Origin: Sulfurovum sp. AR
Lineage (GTDB): Bacteria > Campylobacterota > Campylobacteria > Campylobacterales > Sulfurovaceae
Direction: 5' to 3'
Length of the DNA: 64,000 nt
Assembly: GCF_000296775.1 (NCBI RefSeq)
Contig: NZ_AJLE01000007.1
Span: forward strand, 48,815-112,814
Shown piece after piece: positions 17,536 to 26,724 of the stretch. The notes under the pieces are model-generated. The model worked only from the letters and a program-made list of their open reading frames with translations, was not told where the DNA came from and searched no databases. Both the position numbers and the translations under genes were made by a program. Each line of letters opens with the position of its first letter. Positions within the stretch are counted from its first letter, which is position 1.

Positions 17536-18804
17536 CTATGCACCGCACTCTATACAGTACTGAATATGTTTGGGTGTCCTCTTATGACATACGCTGCACA
17601 CTCTGTTTAACTCCTCTTGGCAAAAACCACAATAGTTTTTACTATAGTCCACCCTGTTTCTACAGTTTGGACATCTGCTTTGGTTATAGGCATCAATATA
17701 GAGTGTCTTTTCTTTCATCTCTTTTCTTAATTTTTCTCTCTTGGCCACACTTCTTTGTATAAAGAAAACAACCAAACCGATACTTACAATACCAAGAAAC
17801 ATCAAAAAGTAGTATCCCAAGAAGATAAAGCCGTATTGATATAAAAAAGTAATGATCTTCTCTAAAAACCTTTTGGGGATGATATGAAAGATCAAACGCA
17901 ATACATCCATCAAGATAGGAAGTAGCGTAATGATAATGATATGGGAACTGATCAATGTAACAAGTTTATTTGGCACCGATACCTTTCTTACAGGACTTAT
18001 AGAGAACCGATGGGCCAAGAGAGATAAAAGCAATAAAGGCAGGGTAAATTTTAATAAATACAAAAATGATATGAAGGGTTGCCAAAAGGCATAAGAATCA
18101 TACTCTTTGTTGAATGTCTCTCTATTTGTGTTGACAAAATCAGCATACTCCTGGTAGCCTTTATAGGCGGATACTGCCTTGATCTCTTTGATCTGCTTAT
18201 CAATACTCTTCTCTTTTTCAAGCAAAGTGTAGTATTTATCTCTGATCTTTTTATCTCTATCTTGCTGGGTAGAAGATATTTTTTCGAAAAGTGCAGTATT
18301 GTATCTTTTTTCAATGCTATTGATCTCAGAGAGCACATTTCGTTTGTCATTTCTTAAATTGTTTTTGAGTTCTTTGTTATTTTTAAATAGATCAGATAGT
18401 GCAAAAACAGCTATTTTCTCATAAAGCTCTGTACATAGCGGTGCCACTCTTTTGTCTATATAGGTTTGAACTTTTTTACCACTGTAGTATGCTGAATGGG
18501 TAGGAATATAAAATGATTCATATTCAGAAAAAGGGAATGTATCATAGATATATCCTCTTGTGGCACTGTTCCAGACACTCCTTTGGTATTCTGGATCAAA
18601 ATGGTTCTTGCATTGGTAAGGGTACTTAACACTGACCGAGGGAGACATATCTTTTTCAGAGTCTATCCCCGTTAAAATGGTAACAAATAAAAAGATATCC
18701 AGTATAATGATCAACAGTATGGAAAATTTAGAAAAGGGTTCATTGTTGAACGTAAAAAGTGTTGATTTCGTTTTTGTCATGAATGATCTTATGTGAGAAA
18801 ACAT
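17536..18804 (-). CDS. zinc-ribbon membrane protein of unknown function
   Basis: This 422-residue protein was not recognised. An N-terminal helix (about 25-45) precedes a charged, probably extracytoplasmic region of about 200 residues rich in Lys/Glu/Asn with coiled-coil character. Three helices follow between about 245 and 370. The C-terminal tail has two zinc-ribbon-like cysteine sets, CPNC with CGFC and CSVC with CIEC. It starts 27 bases downstream of the AAA+ ATPase gene with AAAGGA before its ATG, so the two are probably co-transcribed and may work together. Confidence 0.6.
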   Translation of the reverse strand: MFSHIRSFMTKTKSTLFTFNNEPFSKFSILLIIILDIFLFVTILTGIDSEKDMSPSVSVKYPYQCKNHFDPEYQRSVWNSATRGYIYDTFPFSEYESFYIPTHSAYYSGKKVQTYIDKRVAPLCTELYEKIAVFALSDLFKNNKELKNNLRNDKRNVLSEINSIEKRYNTALFEKISSTQQDRDKKIRDKYYTLLEKEKSIDKQIKEIKAVSAYKGYQEYADFVNTNRETFNKEYDSYAFWQPFISFLYLLKFTLPLLLLSLLAHRFSISPVRKVSVPNKLVTLISSHIIIITLLPILMDVLRLIFHIIPKRFLEKIITFLYQYGFIFLGYYFLMFLGIVSIGLVVFFIQRSVAKREKLRKEMKEKTLYIDAYNQSRCPNCRNRVDYSKNYCGFCQEELNRVCSVCHKRTPKHIQYCIECGA

Positions 18805-18831
18805 CTGAATCCTTTCGTTAAATCGTTAAAA

Positions 18832-20565
18832 TCACACTTTAAAGCCCATACTCTTAGTGCCTTCAAAACTGCTTCCAAGCTCTTTCTCAATCTCTTCAAG
18901 GAAGTCCTGATTTCCAAACACACTCTCTTCACGTACAGCGACTTTATAGGCTGTGTTTTTAATGATAAGATTAATCTGACCACCTGTAAGTTCGTATTTG
19001 GCAAGCTCTGAGATATCAAATCCCTCTTCATAATCTGCATTTTCTGGAAGCATGAACTGCCAAAGTCTGAGACGCTGTTTTTTCCCTGGTTTTTTGAATT
19101 CGATCTTGTAATTGAAACGTCTTGAAAAAGCCTTGTCTATATTACCAAGCAAATTGGTGGTAGCGATGAGTATACCTTCAAATTTTTCTATCTGTTCGAG
19201 GAAGATATTCTGCATTTGGTTATGCATTTTATCTGCCGAACTTCCCGTACCTTCGCTTCTTGCACTCAAAAACTGATCTGCCTCATTAAGCAGTAAGATA
19301 GGATCTACTTTTGCTTTTTTACTTAACTCTTTAAAGTCATCAAATATCTTACGTACGTTCTTTTCGCTTTCCCCTACATACATAGAGAGGATCTTGGAAC
19401 AGTCAAATGAGAGTATAGGGCGTTTGAGTGTTTTCGCCAGACTCATCGCTGTCATTGTTTTACCTGTTCCTGCAGCTCCATAAAAAATGATACGTGCATC
19501 AATGCCTTTACGTTTGTCTTTGATTCCCCATTCTCTGAGTTTCTTAAACACCTCTTTGTCAACCTGTTTGACAACATTCTCCAGTGTCTCTCTTGTTTTA
19601 GGATGCAGTACAACATCATCTAAGGTCGTTACCGGTTTCAAAAACTCGAAAAGTTCTTGTTCCTGTACCAGTGCATCCAACTTGAGTTTTATTACTTTTT
19701 TGCTTTTTGTAGGATGTATGATACGCTGCATTACCTCTTCTTGCAAATAAAAAGAACGGCTCACCCCACCGAACATGTTCAGTATCTCTTCATAATCGAT
19801 GATATCCTCATTGATAAGTTTCGCACCATCTTCAAGCAAGGCACGGTTTTTTATCTTTTCATACTCATCAAAACTTATGAGCTCTATGAGTGTATTCATG
19901 TCTCTAAATTGTCCTTCTCCTCCACTGTACTCTTCTTTAAGTAACGCCAGAAAGATACGTTTTTCTTTCTCATCAAGTTCCTTTTCTTTAAAGAACTCTT
20001 CTACAACAATAGGTGTTTCTGTCATTTTCACACGTTCTTCTATACGTGTAGTCAAAAGTGTCAATTTATTTTTCAACCGTCCTATGCTCAGTGAATTATC
20101 TGCAAAACCTTGTTTAAATGTAGCTATTTGATGTAAAAGTGACACCATATCAAACTGATCTTGGAGATACTCCAAGTGGTCTGTGTAAGGTTTGACTTCC
20201 GGAAGGAAAATTTCCAATGACCCTTCTTCCAGCAGACGTAGTAAAGAGATACTTGGTGTCACAGAAGTACTGAGCAGTTCCAACGTAGATGCTTCATGTG
20301 CTTTAACCTGTCCGAAACTCACCTGGATCATCCATCCTAGGTCCAAAAGGTTTTTGATCAATCCAAGTTTTTGCAGATAGACATACCCCTCTGATGAAAA
20401 ATTCTCTTGGAGTATCTCCAGTACAGAGACTTCTTCTAGTCCCCTCACGTAACGTTTACAGATATACTGTACCAAAGATGCCTCTTCTTTCGTACATTTC
20501 AAATGTTCAAAGATCAATGTTTTCTTCACATCTTTTGTTTCAATGAAGTCAATAAGGTATTTCAA
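18832..20565 (-). CDS. AAA+ family ATPase
   Basis: The C-terminal half is an AAA+ module with Walker A YGAAGTGKT near residue 360, Walker B ILLLNEADQ near 425, a sensor-1 region IATTNLLGN and arginine-finger-like SRRFN. Note Asn-Glu in Walker B where Asp-Glu is usual. The N-terminal half is alpha-helical and unassigned. I choose the TTG at 20565 (577 residues), because GAGGA lies 7 bases upstream and the sequence MKYLIDFIETKDVKK opens cleanly. The longer frame to 20682 has a Cys-rich, unlikely N-terminus. The partner and substrate are unknown. The zinc-ribbon membrane protein follows in the same direction. Confidence 0.75.
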   Translation of the reverse strand: MKYLIDFIETKDVKKTLIFEHLKCTKEEASLVQYICKRYVRGLEEVSVLEILQENFSSEGYVYLQKLGLIKNLLDLGWMIQVSFGQVKAHEASTLELLSTSVTPSISLLRLLEEGSLEIFLPEVKPYTDHLEYLQDQFDMVSLLHQIATFKQGFADNSLSIGRLKNKLTLLTTRIEERVKMTETPIVVEEFFKEKELDEKEKRIFLALLKEEYSGGEGQFRDMNTLIELISFDEYEKIKNRALLEDGAKLINEDIIDYEEILNMFGGVSRSFYLQEEVMQRIIHPTKSKKVIKLKLDALVQEQELFEFLKPVTTLDDVVLHPKTRETLENVVKQVDKEVFKKLREWGIKDKRKGIDARIIFYGAAGTGKTMTAMSLAKTLKRPILSFDCSKILSMYVGESEKNVRKIFDDFKELSKKAKVDPILLLNEADQFLSARSEGTGSSADKMHNQMQNIFLEQIEKFEGILIATTNLLGNIDKAFSRRFNYKIEFKKPGKKQRLRLWQFMLPENADYEEGFDISELAKYELTGGQINLIIKNTAYKVAVREESVFGNQDFLEEIEKELGSSFEGTKSMGFKV

Positions 20566-20651
20566 TGTGTGTTCCTCATAGTTAATAATTTGAGTATAAC
20601 AAATATTTGCTATACTTTGAGTAATACATTCACATATAAAAAGGGGAGCAG

Positions 20652-20729
20652 GTGCGTACAGTCTTGTTGATGACTCTAACATGTTCTATAGTCATATCTG
20701 AACCTGTCTATGCAAGGGATAGTAAATAA
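20652..20729 (+). CDS. possible 25-residue leader or secreted peptide upstream of the PTS genes
   Basis: A GTG frame preceded by AGGGGAGCAG encodes MRTVLLMTLTCSIVISEP followed by VYARDSK. This has the shape of a signal peptide with little mature sequence. It stops 3 bases before the ATG of the HPr-EI gene, which otherwise has only a distant ribosome site, so it could serve as a translationally coupled leader. It could equally be chance or the remnant of a longer gene. Confidence 0.35.
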   Translation: MRTVLLMTLTCSIVISEPVYARDSK

Positions 20730-20732
20730 GCG

Positions 20733-22559
20733 ATGTTCCTGTTTAAAAATTTGTTTTTGAAACCTCTTTCTGTACCACTTACCGTCACTTCAAATAATGG
20801 CTTTCATCTCAGACCCGTTGCACAATTTGCTTCATTAGCCAAATCGTTCTCGTGTCAGATCACTGCAACCTTTAACAATAAGAATGTTAATACCAAGAGT
20901 GTTAATACTCTGCTTTCACTCTCTTTGGAAAAAGGAGATACCTTCACGTTGGTTGCTCAAGGCAAACAGGCAGATGAGGCACTCGAAGCACTGCAACAGC
21001 TTTTTGAAACACTGATGCAAGATGACAAAGAGATCAAACAGATCGAAAAAACTGCTTACAGTTATGAAGGTTTAGTCATAGAGGGAGAGATCATCTCTAA
21101 GGGTATTGCCATGGCTCCTGCCTACACTTACCGTACGACAGAGATACAGCATCAAAGTGAGATGGACTTTGGTACTGCGCTGTCTAGAAGTATAGGGGAA
21201 CTGGAAACACTCTATCGCAACAAAGAAAAGGATGAAAATGCCGCTATCTACCTTGCACAAAAAGAACTTTTGATCTCTCTAGGCACACACTGTCACACTT
21301 TGAGGGAACTTGAAGTGAAAGTAGAAGAGGAAACCAAAAACCTTAGAGGTACAAAACTAGATGCGAAAAAAAGTGATTATCAAGATATACTCCAGCGTGT
21401 CAAAAAACATTTGGGGCTGGAGGTCAAAGTCACTTTCCCAGATAGACCTTTTATACTTTTGTGTAATGATCTGCTTCCCAGTGAGATCGACCAACTTCAG
21501 CAGACACAAGTAAAGGGTGTGATCTTAAAAGAGATTTCTATAAATTCACATACAGCCATTCTGCTCCGTGCTGCAGGTATTCCTTCTCTTGTTGCAGACA
21601 CCCAAAGCCTTACTGAAAATGAGAAGATCATACTTGATACCCCTGCTGGTGTAGTTGTTCAGGATCCAAGCTCGGATGATTTCAAAAGAGCAAGAAAACG
21701 CAGATACGAAGATGAACAACAAAAAGAGCGTAGTAATACAAAACGTTTTGAACCTGCCATAACACAGAAAGGAAGACATATTAAAGTCTTTGCCAATGTT
21801 ACAAACATACAAACCGCAGAAATAGCCAAAGAAGAGGGTGCTGAAGGGATAGGTCTCTTACGTTCCGAGTTTTTATTTACGGATATCAAACCTTCATTTG
21901 AAAAGCAATACAAAGCCTATCAAAAGATCTTTGAACTGTTTGATGACATTACCGTTCGTACACTCGATGTAGGAGGAGATAAACCCCTGTCCTATATACA
22001 AATACCTTCAGAAGAGAACCCTTTTTTAGGTATACGCGGTGTACGTCTCTTTAAGACTCATCCCGAACTCTTAGAAGAGCAACTGCATGCCATTTTTCTG
22101 GCTGCGGGAAATAAACCTATAAAGATCATGTTCCCTATGGTCAGTTCTGTTGAAGAGTTTAACCAAACAAAATCTTTTGCCCAAAATGTCGCTGAAAAAT
22201 ACCAGCTTGATATTTCACACCTTCGCTTTGGTATCATGATAGAAGTACCATCGGTACTTTTCTTGCTAGAATCATTTAATGATGTGGTGGACTTCTACTC
22301 CATCGGTACCAATGACCTTACTCAATACCTTTTTGCCATAGAGAGAACACACTCTACTCTCAAAGCAGATGAGCTCTCTCCTGCAGTATTTGCTGCGATT
22401 GAGACCATCCTTAATAAAGCGACAAAACCTGTGAGTATTTGTGGGGAGCTGGCCGGAAATAAAGATGCACTACCTAAACTTTTAGATCTAGGCATGGAAA
22501 CGCTCAGTGTTACTCATAAATGCATAGCCCAAACAAAAGAGGAGATAAGAGATGTTTAA
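20733..22559 (+). CDS. PTS phosphocarrier HPr fused to enzyme I
   Basis: This 608-residue cytoplasmic protein is an N-terminal HPr domain with phospho-His25 in GFHLRP, followed by enzyme I. In the EI part the phospho-His is about residue 273 in NSHTAILLRAAGIPS. PEP-binding motifs are GIGLLRSEFLF, TLDVGGDKP and ENPFLGIRG. The catalytic Cys is near 570 in CGELAG. It starts phosphotransfer from PEP to the sugar-specific components. The usual HPr Ser-46 regulatory context is not obvious. It overlaps the EIIBC gene by 8 bases. A PTS is rare in Campylobacterota. Confidence 0.92.
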   Translation: MFLFKNLFLKPLSVPLTVTSNNGFHLRPVAQFASLAKSFSCQITATFNNKNVNTKSVNTLLSLSLEKGDTFTLVAQGKQADEALEALQQLFETLMQDDKEIKQIEKTAYSYEGLVIEGEIISKGIAMAPAYTYRTTEIQHQSEMDFGTALSRSIGELETLYRNKEKDENAAIYLAQKELLISLGTHCHTLRELEVKVEEETKNLRGTKLDAKKSDYQDILQRVKKHLGLEVKVTFPDRPFILLCNDLLPSEIDQLQQTQVKGVILKEISINSHTAILLRAAGIPSLVADTQSLTENEKIILDTPAGVVVQDPSSDDFKRARKRRYEDEQQKERSNTKRFEPAITQKGRHIKVFANVTNIQTAEIAKEEGAEGIGLLRSEFLFTDIKPSFEKQYKAYQKIFELFDDITVRTLDVGGDKPLSYIQIPSEENPFLGIRGVRLFKTHPELLEEQLHAIFLAAGNKPIKIMFPMVSSVEEFNQTKSFAQNVAEKYQLDISHLRFGIMIEVPSVLFLLESFNDVVDFYSIGTNDLTQYLFAIERTHSTLKADELSPAVFAAIETILNKATKPVSICGELAGNKDALPKLLDLGMETLSVTHKCIAQTKEEIRDV

Positions 22560-23931
22560 TTTACTTCAGCGCATTGGTAAGGCACTGATGACCCCTATCG
22601 CAGTACTTCCTGTTGCTGCACTTTTACTTCGTTTAGGTTTTGGCGACATCTTTGATGGGCAGATTGCCCTGATCATGAAAAGTGCCGGAGATGCGATCTT
22701 TTCTCATCTTGATCTTCTTTTTGGGATAGGTATCGCCTATGGATTGGCAAAGAACAATGATGGTGCCGCAGCACTTTCAGGTGCAATCGGTGTACTCATC
22801 GCCAAAGCGGTCTATCTCAGTATAGACAAAGAGGTGAATATGGGTGTTTTTGTCGGTATTATCATCGGAGTCATTGCTGGTACCCTCTATAACCGTTATC
22901 ATGCCATCAAACTGCCGGAATTTTTAGGCTTTTTTGGAGGGAAACGTTTTGTGCCCATTATCACTGCGATCTCTGCCATTGGGGTCGGTATACTTGCCGG
23001 ATATTTCTGGCACTTCGCGCAAAGCGGTATCGATGCATTTTCAAATGCCATTATTGGCTTAAAAGAAACAGGTACCTTCATCTACGGTACACTCAACCGT
23101 CTGCTTATCCCTCTAGGACTGCACCATATACTCAACTCTGTGTTCTGGTTCCAGCTTGGAGAATATACCTATCTACAAGAGGGAGTACAGGTAGTGGCTA
23201 ATGGAGATCTGCATCGTTTTTTTGCCGGTGATAAAACCGCAGGTATCTATATGTCAGGTTTCTATGTCGTCATGATGTTCGGTCTGCCTGCAATGGCCTA
23301 TGCTATCTACCTCAACACCCCAAAACACTACCGTAAAAAAGTAGGTGCCATTTTGGCCGGTGTTGCCTTTACCTCATTTCTTACAGGTATCACAGAACCC
23401 CTGGAGTTCCTCTTCTTGTTCGTAGCCCCTCTGCTCTTTGTACTGCATACCCTGCTTACCGGTCTGGCACTTGCAGCAGCACAGATGTTGGACATTCATG
23501 CAGGATTCGGGTTCTCGGCCGGCTTCATAGATTATGTGATCAACTACAAACTAGCAACCAAACCACTGCTTATCCTCCCTCTAGGCGCAGTGTTTTCACT
23601 GATCTATTTTGTCACTTCCTACTACACGATTAAACTCTTTAAGCTCAATATCTTTGAAGAGATGATAGAAGACAAAACGATCGAATCGGATGAGGAAACA
23701 AAAGCATTCATTTCTGCTTTGGGAGGAGAAGACAATATTATTCATACCGATGCATGCATTACACGATTGCGTATGCAAGTACATGACAGTTCACTGCTTA
23801 AGGATGATGCCTTGATACGTTTAGGTGCAAAAGGGGTCATCCGTCCGGATAGACGTAGTGTCCAAGTGGTATTGGGGACGAAAGCAGAGGGTGTCGCAGA
23901 GAAGATCAAGGCATTCCTACATCGAGGCTAA
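22552..23931 (+). CDS. nagE: PTS EIIBC, N-acetylglucosamine type
   Basis: This 459-residue protein is an EIIC membrane domain of the glucose/GlcNAc superfamily, with the signature LIPLGLHHILNSVFWFQ and the ITEPLEFLFLF loop. It is followed by an EIIB domain whose phospho-Cys is at about 402 in DACITRLR. There is no fused EIIA; a separate EIIA lies at 26724-27194. The NagE-like motifs and the nagA gene nearby point to N-acetylglucosamine as substrate. It is coupled to the HPr-EI gene by overlap. Confidence 0.9.
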   Translation: MFNLLQRIGKALMTPIAVLPVAALLLRLGFGDIFDGQIALIMKSAGDAIFSHLDLLFGIGIAYGLAKNNDGAAALSGAIGVLIAKAVYLSIDKEVNMGVFVGIIIGVIAGTLYNRYHAIKLPEFLGFFGGKRFVPIITAISAIGVGILAGYFWHFAQSGIDAFSNAIIGLKETGTFIYGTLNRLLIPLGLHHILNSVFWFQLGEYTYLQEGVQVVANGDLHRFFAGDKTAGIYMSGFYVVMMFGLPAMAYAIYLNTPKHYRKKVGAILAGVAFTSFLTGITEPLEFLFLFVAPLLFVLHTLLTGLALAAAQMLDIHAGFGFSAGFIDYVINYKLATKPLLILPLGAVFSLIYFVTSYYTIKLFKLNIFEEMIEDKTIESDEETKAFISALGGEDNIIHTDACITRLRMQVHDSSLLKDDALIRLGAKGVIRPDRRSVQVVLGTKAEGVAEKIKAFLHRG

Positions 23932-24007
23932 CTCTTTGTTAAGATTGTATTAGCCGTATATTAACTTATACGTATTATACTTATAACAAAAACTTCAGGA
24001 TATATCT

Positions 24008-24874
24008 ATGCGTACAGTCGTCTTGCTTTTCTTCTTTTTACTCCTGAGCGGCTGTTCTCTGATGAGCCCATATGTCCCAGGGGAGATCAATAAAGTCAAT
24101 ATTGTAGAGTATACACCCTACATGAAACACCACCGTGCATACTTTACAAGAAGCGAACTAGAAATGATCAAGGAGGATCAGAAATACCTCTATCTTTATG
24201 ATAAAAAGAAGAAGGAGGTTGGCCTGCTACTTCATCGTAAAAACGGCTATATACTCTACAATCTCACCAAGCCAGAACAATCAGCACTTACACTACATGT
24301 GACTCCAAAAACAACCTATGCCCGTGTACTGAAAACTTTCAAGCATAAGGGATTTACCCCCGTAGATTCTTTAACCGATGTAGGGGTTATCGTATCTGTA
24401 GCACCCAGAAGATACAAAGGAATCAAAACACTTTTGGTTGATGTTCAAGACTATTCATCTCTTCAAGATCTCTACAAAAAGGCCATTCGGACCTATGATA
24501 CAAACGGGATCAAAGACATTCAAACCAAACTGCCAAAACAGTTAGTCTATGAGTATTATAGACGCTACGAAAAGCGGGCCCGCACACGAAGACAATTAGT
24601 ACAGCTGCAGATAATCGCTCAAAAGCTGCAGATAAAAACACAAGAAGAGATCTATACCTACTATTTGAAGGAGGCAGATCAAGATGCATTAACTGCGTAT
24701 CTTTCACAAAAAGAGACAAGAGATTCACTCTCAAGCCGTCAGTACAGACTCTTAAAAAAAAGAAAAAAATTCTTACAAGAGGAAAAACTCTTCAATGAAG
24801 GATCGCTTGAAGATCTCATTGCTGCATACAAAAAAAATAAAAACCCAAATACAAAGAGCGTATCCTGTCACTGA
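24008..24874 (+). CDS. predicted lipoprotein, unknown function
   Basis: This 288-residue protein was not recognised. It has a short basic start, a Leu/Phe-rich core and a lipobox LLSGC with Cys near residue 16. The mature part is rich in Lys, Tyr and Arg and turns helical and strongly charged after about residue 180, so it is probably a periplasmic, membrane-tethered protein. It follows nagE in the same direction after 76 bases. That gap holds a promoter-like TATTATACT, so it may have its own promoter. It is convergent with the sensor kinase. Confidence 0.7.
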   Translation: MRTVVLLFFFLLLSGCSLMSPYVPGEINKVNIVEYTPYMKHHRAYFTRSELEMIKEDQKYLYLYDKKKKEVGLLLHRKNGYILYNLTKPEQSALTLHVTPKTTYARVLKTFKHKGFTPVDSLTDVGVIVSVAPRRYKGIKTLLVDVQDYSSLQDLYKKAIRTYDTNGIKDIQTKLPKQLVYEYYRRYEKRARTRRQLVQLQIIAQKLQIKTQEEIYTYYLKEADQDALTAYLSQKETRDSLSSRQYRLLKKRKKFLQEEKLFNEGSLEDLIAAYKKNKNPNTKSVSCH

Positions 24875-24909
24875 TAAAAGAGCAGCAGGAAAATAAATAG
24901 GCACTACTG

Positions 24910-25962
24910 CTATTTGGCAAAGATCACATTGTAAAGATTCAATTCGATCTTTGTTCCTTTATTTTTCTTACTTTGTATCTTGATCGGTATGGTCAATTCA
25001 TCACACAGTTTTTTCACAATATGCAATCCTATCCCTATACCTCTATCTTGTTCTTTATAATATCGATCAAATACCCTCGAAGGGTGTTTAATACCTTTTC
25101 CCGTATCTTGTATGGTTAAGCTACTTCCTAGCAATACAATATCCACATCACCATTGACACTATTATATTTACCCGCATTGCTTAAAAGATTATCCAAAAT
25201 ACGGGTAAATGCATCTTTGTTTGTCTCCAAAGTCGTTTTGTCTATTGCTATTTTATAGCTCACATCAGGGTAGAGTACCTCAAAATAGTGTACACGATCC
25301 TGTACCAGCTCCTTCAATGAAAATCTTTCTGATTGTGCTGGAACTCCCTTGAGAAAGATACGTAGATTATCCTGTAATGAGAGTATACTTTGGATGTTAT
25401 TTTCAAGTCTCTGTATTTTTTTGTTGTCTCCTATCTCTCTTTTAAATAGTTTTAAGTTGATAAGCATAGAACTCAAAGGGGTATTGAAATCATGAAGGAT
25501 ATCTTTTACGAACTCCTCATTGATACGAAGTGCTCTTTGCAACGGCATCAGTGCATAGATAGAGAAGAGAAGGGAGACAAATGCAGCGAAGACTGAGTAA
25601 AACAAGAACTTTCCATACAGTTTATTGGCCAACTTTCCAACCCTCTGTAGATAATTTTCTTGTGAGTACATCACTTTCATCAAATACTTTTCTGATGTCG
25701 GTACCTTGAAATAGCTATAAAAACCGCCATCCTGATACAGAATGTTTTCCTCTTTGTTTTCATCCTTATCCACAAAGTCTGTTGTCAGCCCTGCACACTG
25801 TAGGGTAAAGGCACAGAGTTTCATCTCTATATGAATCTTATCTTCTATCTCCACTTTTTTAATTTGATATTCATTCCAAAAATTAATCGCCAGTAAGACT
25901 TCCAAAAGTATCAGGAATATCAAAAAACTTTTGAGAAATGATTCTCGCTCATATCTTTTCAA
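24910..25962 (-). CDS. sensor histidine kinase
   Basis: This is a 350-residue membrane kinase. Two helices (about 11-29 and 118-139) flank a small periplasmic region of about 90 residues that contains two Cys (50 and 56). There is no HAMP domain. The phosphoacceptor is H157 in ILHDFNTPLS. The catalytic domain has an N box (LDNLLSNAGKYN) and a G box (IQDTGKGI, GIGIGLHIVKKL). It overlaps the response regulator by 14 bases. The signal is unknown. Co-location with EIIA, nagA and fad genes suggests control of nutrient uptake. Confidence 0.9.
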   Translation of the reverse strand: MKRYERESFLKSFLIFLILLEVLLAINFWNEYQIKKVEIEDKIHIEMKLCAFTLQCAGLTTDFVDKDENKEENILYQDGGFYSYFKVPTSEKYLMKVMYSQENYLQRVGKLANKLYGKFLFYSVFAAFVSLLFSIYALMPLQRALRINEEFVKDILHDFNTPLSSMLINLKLFKREIGDNKKIQRLENNIQSILSLQDNLRIFLKGVPAQSERFSLKELVQDRVHYFEVLYPDVSYKIAIDKTTLETNKDAFTRILDNLLSNAGKYNSVNGDVDIVLLGSSLTIQDTGKGIKHPSRVFDRYYKEQDRGIGIGLHIVKKLCDELTIPIKIQSKKNKGTKIELNLYNVIFAK

Positions 25963-26581
25963 TCATATACCCCTTTCCGCGTATATTTTTGATCTCTATG
26001 CCTAACTTGTTCTTTAACTTTGCAAGATTTACACGCAGGGCATTGGCTGAAGGCTGTTCTAAAAAGTCCATCAATAGATAACTCTCTACAATTTTATTTT
26101 GTGATGTGATAAGTGCATGAAAAAGATTCTGCTGCACATCTCCCAGACCTATGGTCTGTCCAGATTTTTGCAACACTCTTGTGACCGGATTATACGTGAT
26201 GTCCTTCAGACAAATCAGTTCATCCTCTTTTTGATATTTTCGTTTAATGCGTATCACTAGTTCTTCAGGATCAAAAGGTTTTTTGATATAGTCTTCCGCT
26301 CCTAAGGCAAAACCTTTGGAAATGGAGTTGATATCCGTGAGGGCCGTGATGTAAATAGCAGGGGTTTCATCTCCTGCATCTTTGAGTTCCGAGAGCACAT
26401 CAAACCCATCGACCTCAGGTACATTTACATCTAAAATGTACAGGTCATACGTATGGTTAAACGTAAGGTCAAATACTTCAGGTCCTCGATGTGCCACATC
26501 TATAGTATAGCCTTCAAGTTCCAAGAACTCTTTCAGGCTATCGCATAGGATCTGGTCATCTTCAAGTAATAGTATTCTCAT
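25949..26581 (-). CDS. OmpR-family response regulator
   Basis: This is a 210-residue protein. The receiver domain has the acidic pocket LLLEDD, phospho-Asp51 in ILDVNVPEVDGF and the conserved Lys in KKPF. The C-terminal winged-helix DNA-binding domain is shorter than usual and ends IRGKGYMIEKI. It pairs with the overlapping sensor kinase. The upstream 47 bases to the 31-residue peptide gene are A/T-rich with overlapping TAATATTA repeats and may be an operator or promoter. Confidence 0.9.
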   Translation of the reverse strand: MRILLLEDDQILCDSLKEFLELEGYTIDVAHRGPEVFDLTFNHTYDLYILDVNVPEVDGFDVLSELKDAGDETPAIYITALTDINSISKGFALGAEDYIKKPFDPEELVIRIKRKYQKEDELICLKDITYNPVTRVLQKSGQTIGLGDVQQNLFHALITSQNKIVESYLLMDFLEQPSANALRVNLAKLKNKLGIEIKNIRGKGYMIEKI

Positions 26582-26628
26582 AATATTAGAGTATACTACC
26601 AGTAATATTAATTAAATATTATATGAAA

Positions 26629-26724
26629 TTATTTCTTTTTCTTAGGCATTTTAAGCACGATAAGAAATGCGACCAAGATCAACCCGTAGATCACATAATA
26701 ATAGATATTGTCACTCATAGGCAT
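26629..26724 (-). CDS. 31-residue single-helix membrane peptide coupled to EIIA
   Basis: The frame encodes MPMSDNIYYYV, then a hydrophobic helix IYGLILVAFLIVL, then KMPKKKK and a stop. This is the layout of a small inner-membrane protein with the N-terminus out and a positive cytoplasmic tail. Its ATG overlaps the EIIA stop as TAATG, which gives obligatory translational coupling. A second in-frame ATG (codon 3) lies at 26718. I know no named family. It could be a small modulator of EIIBC or of the adjacent sensor kinase. Confidence 0.6.
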   Translation of the reverse strand: MPMSDNIYYYVIYGLILVAFLIVLKMPKKKK

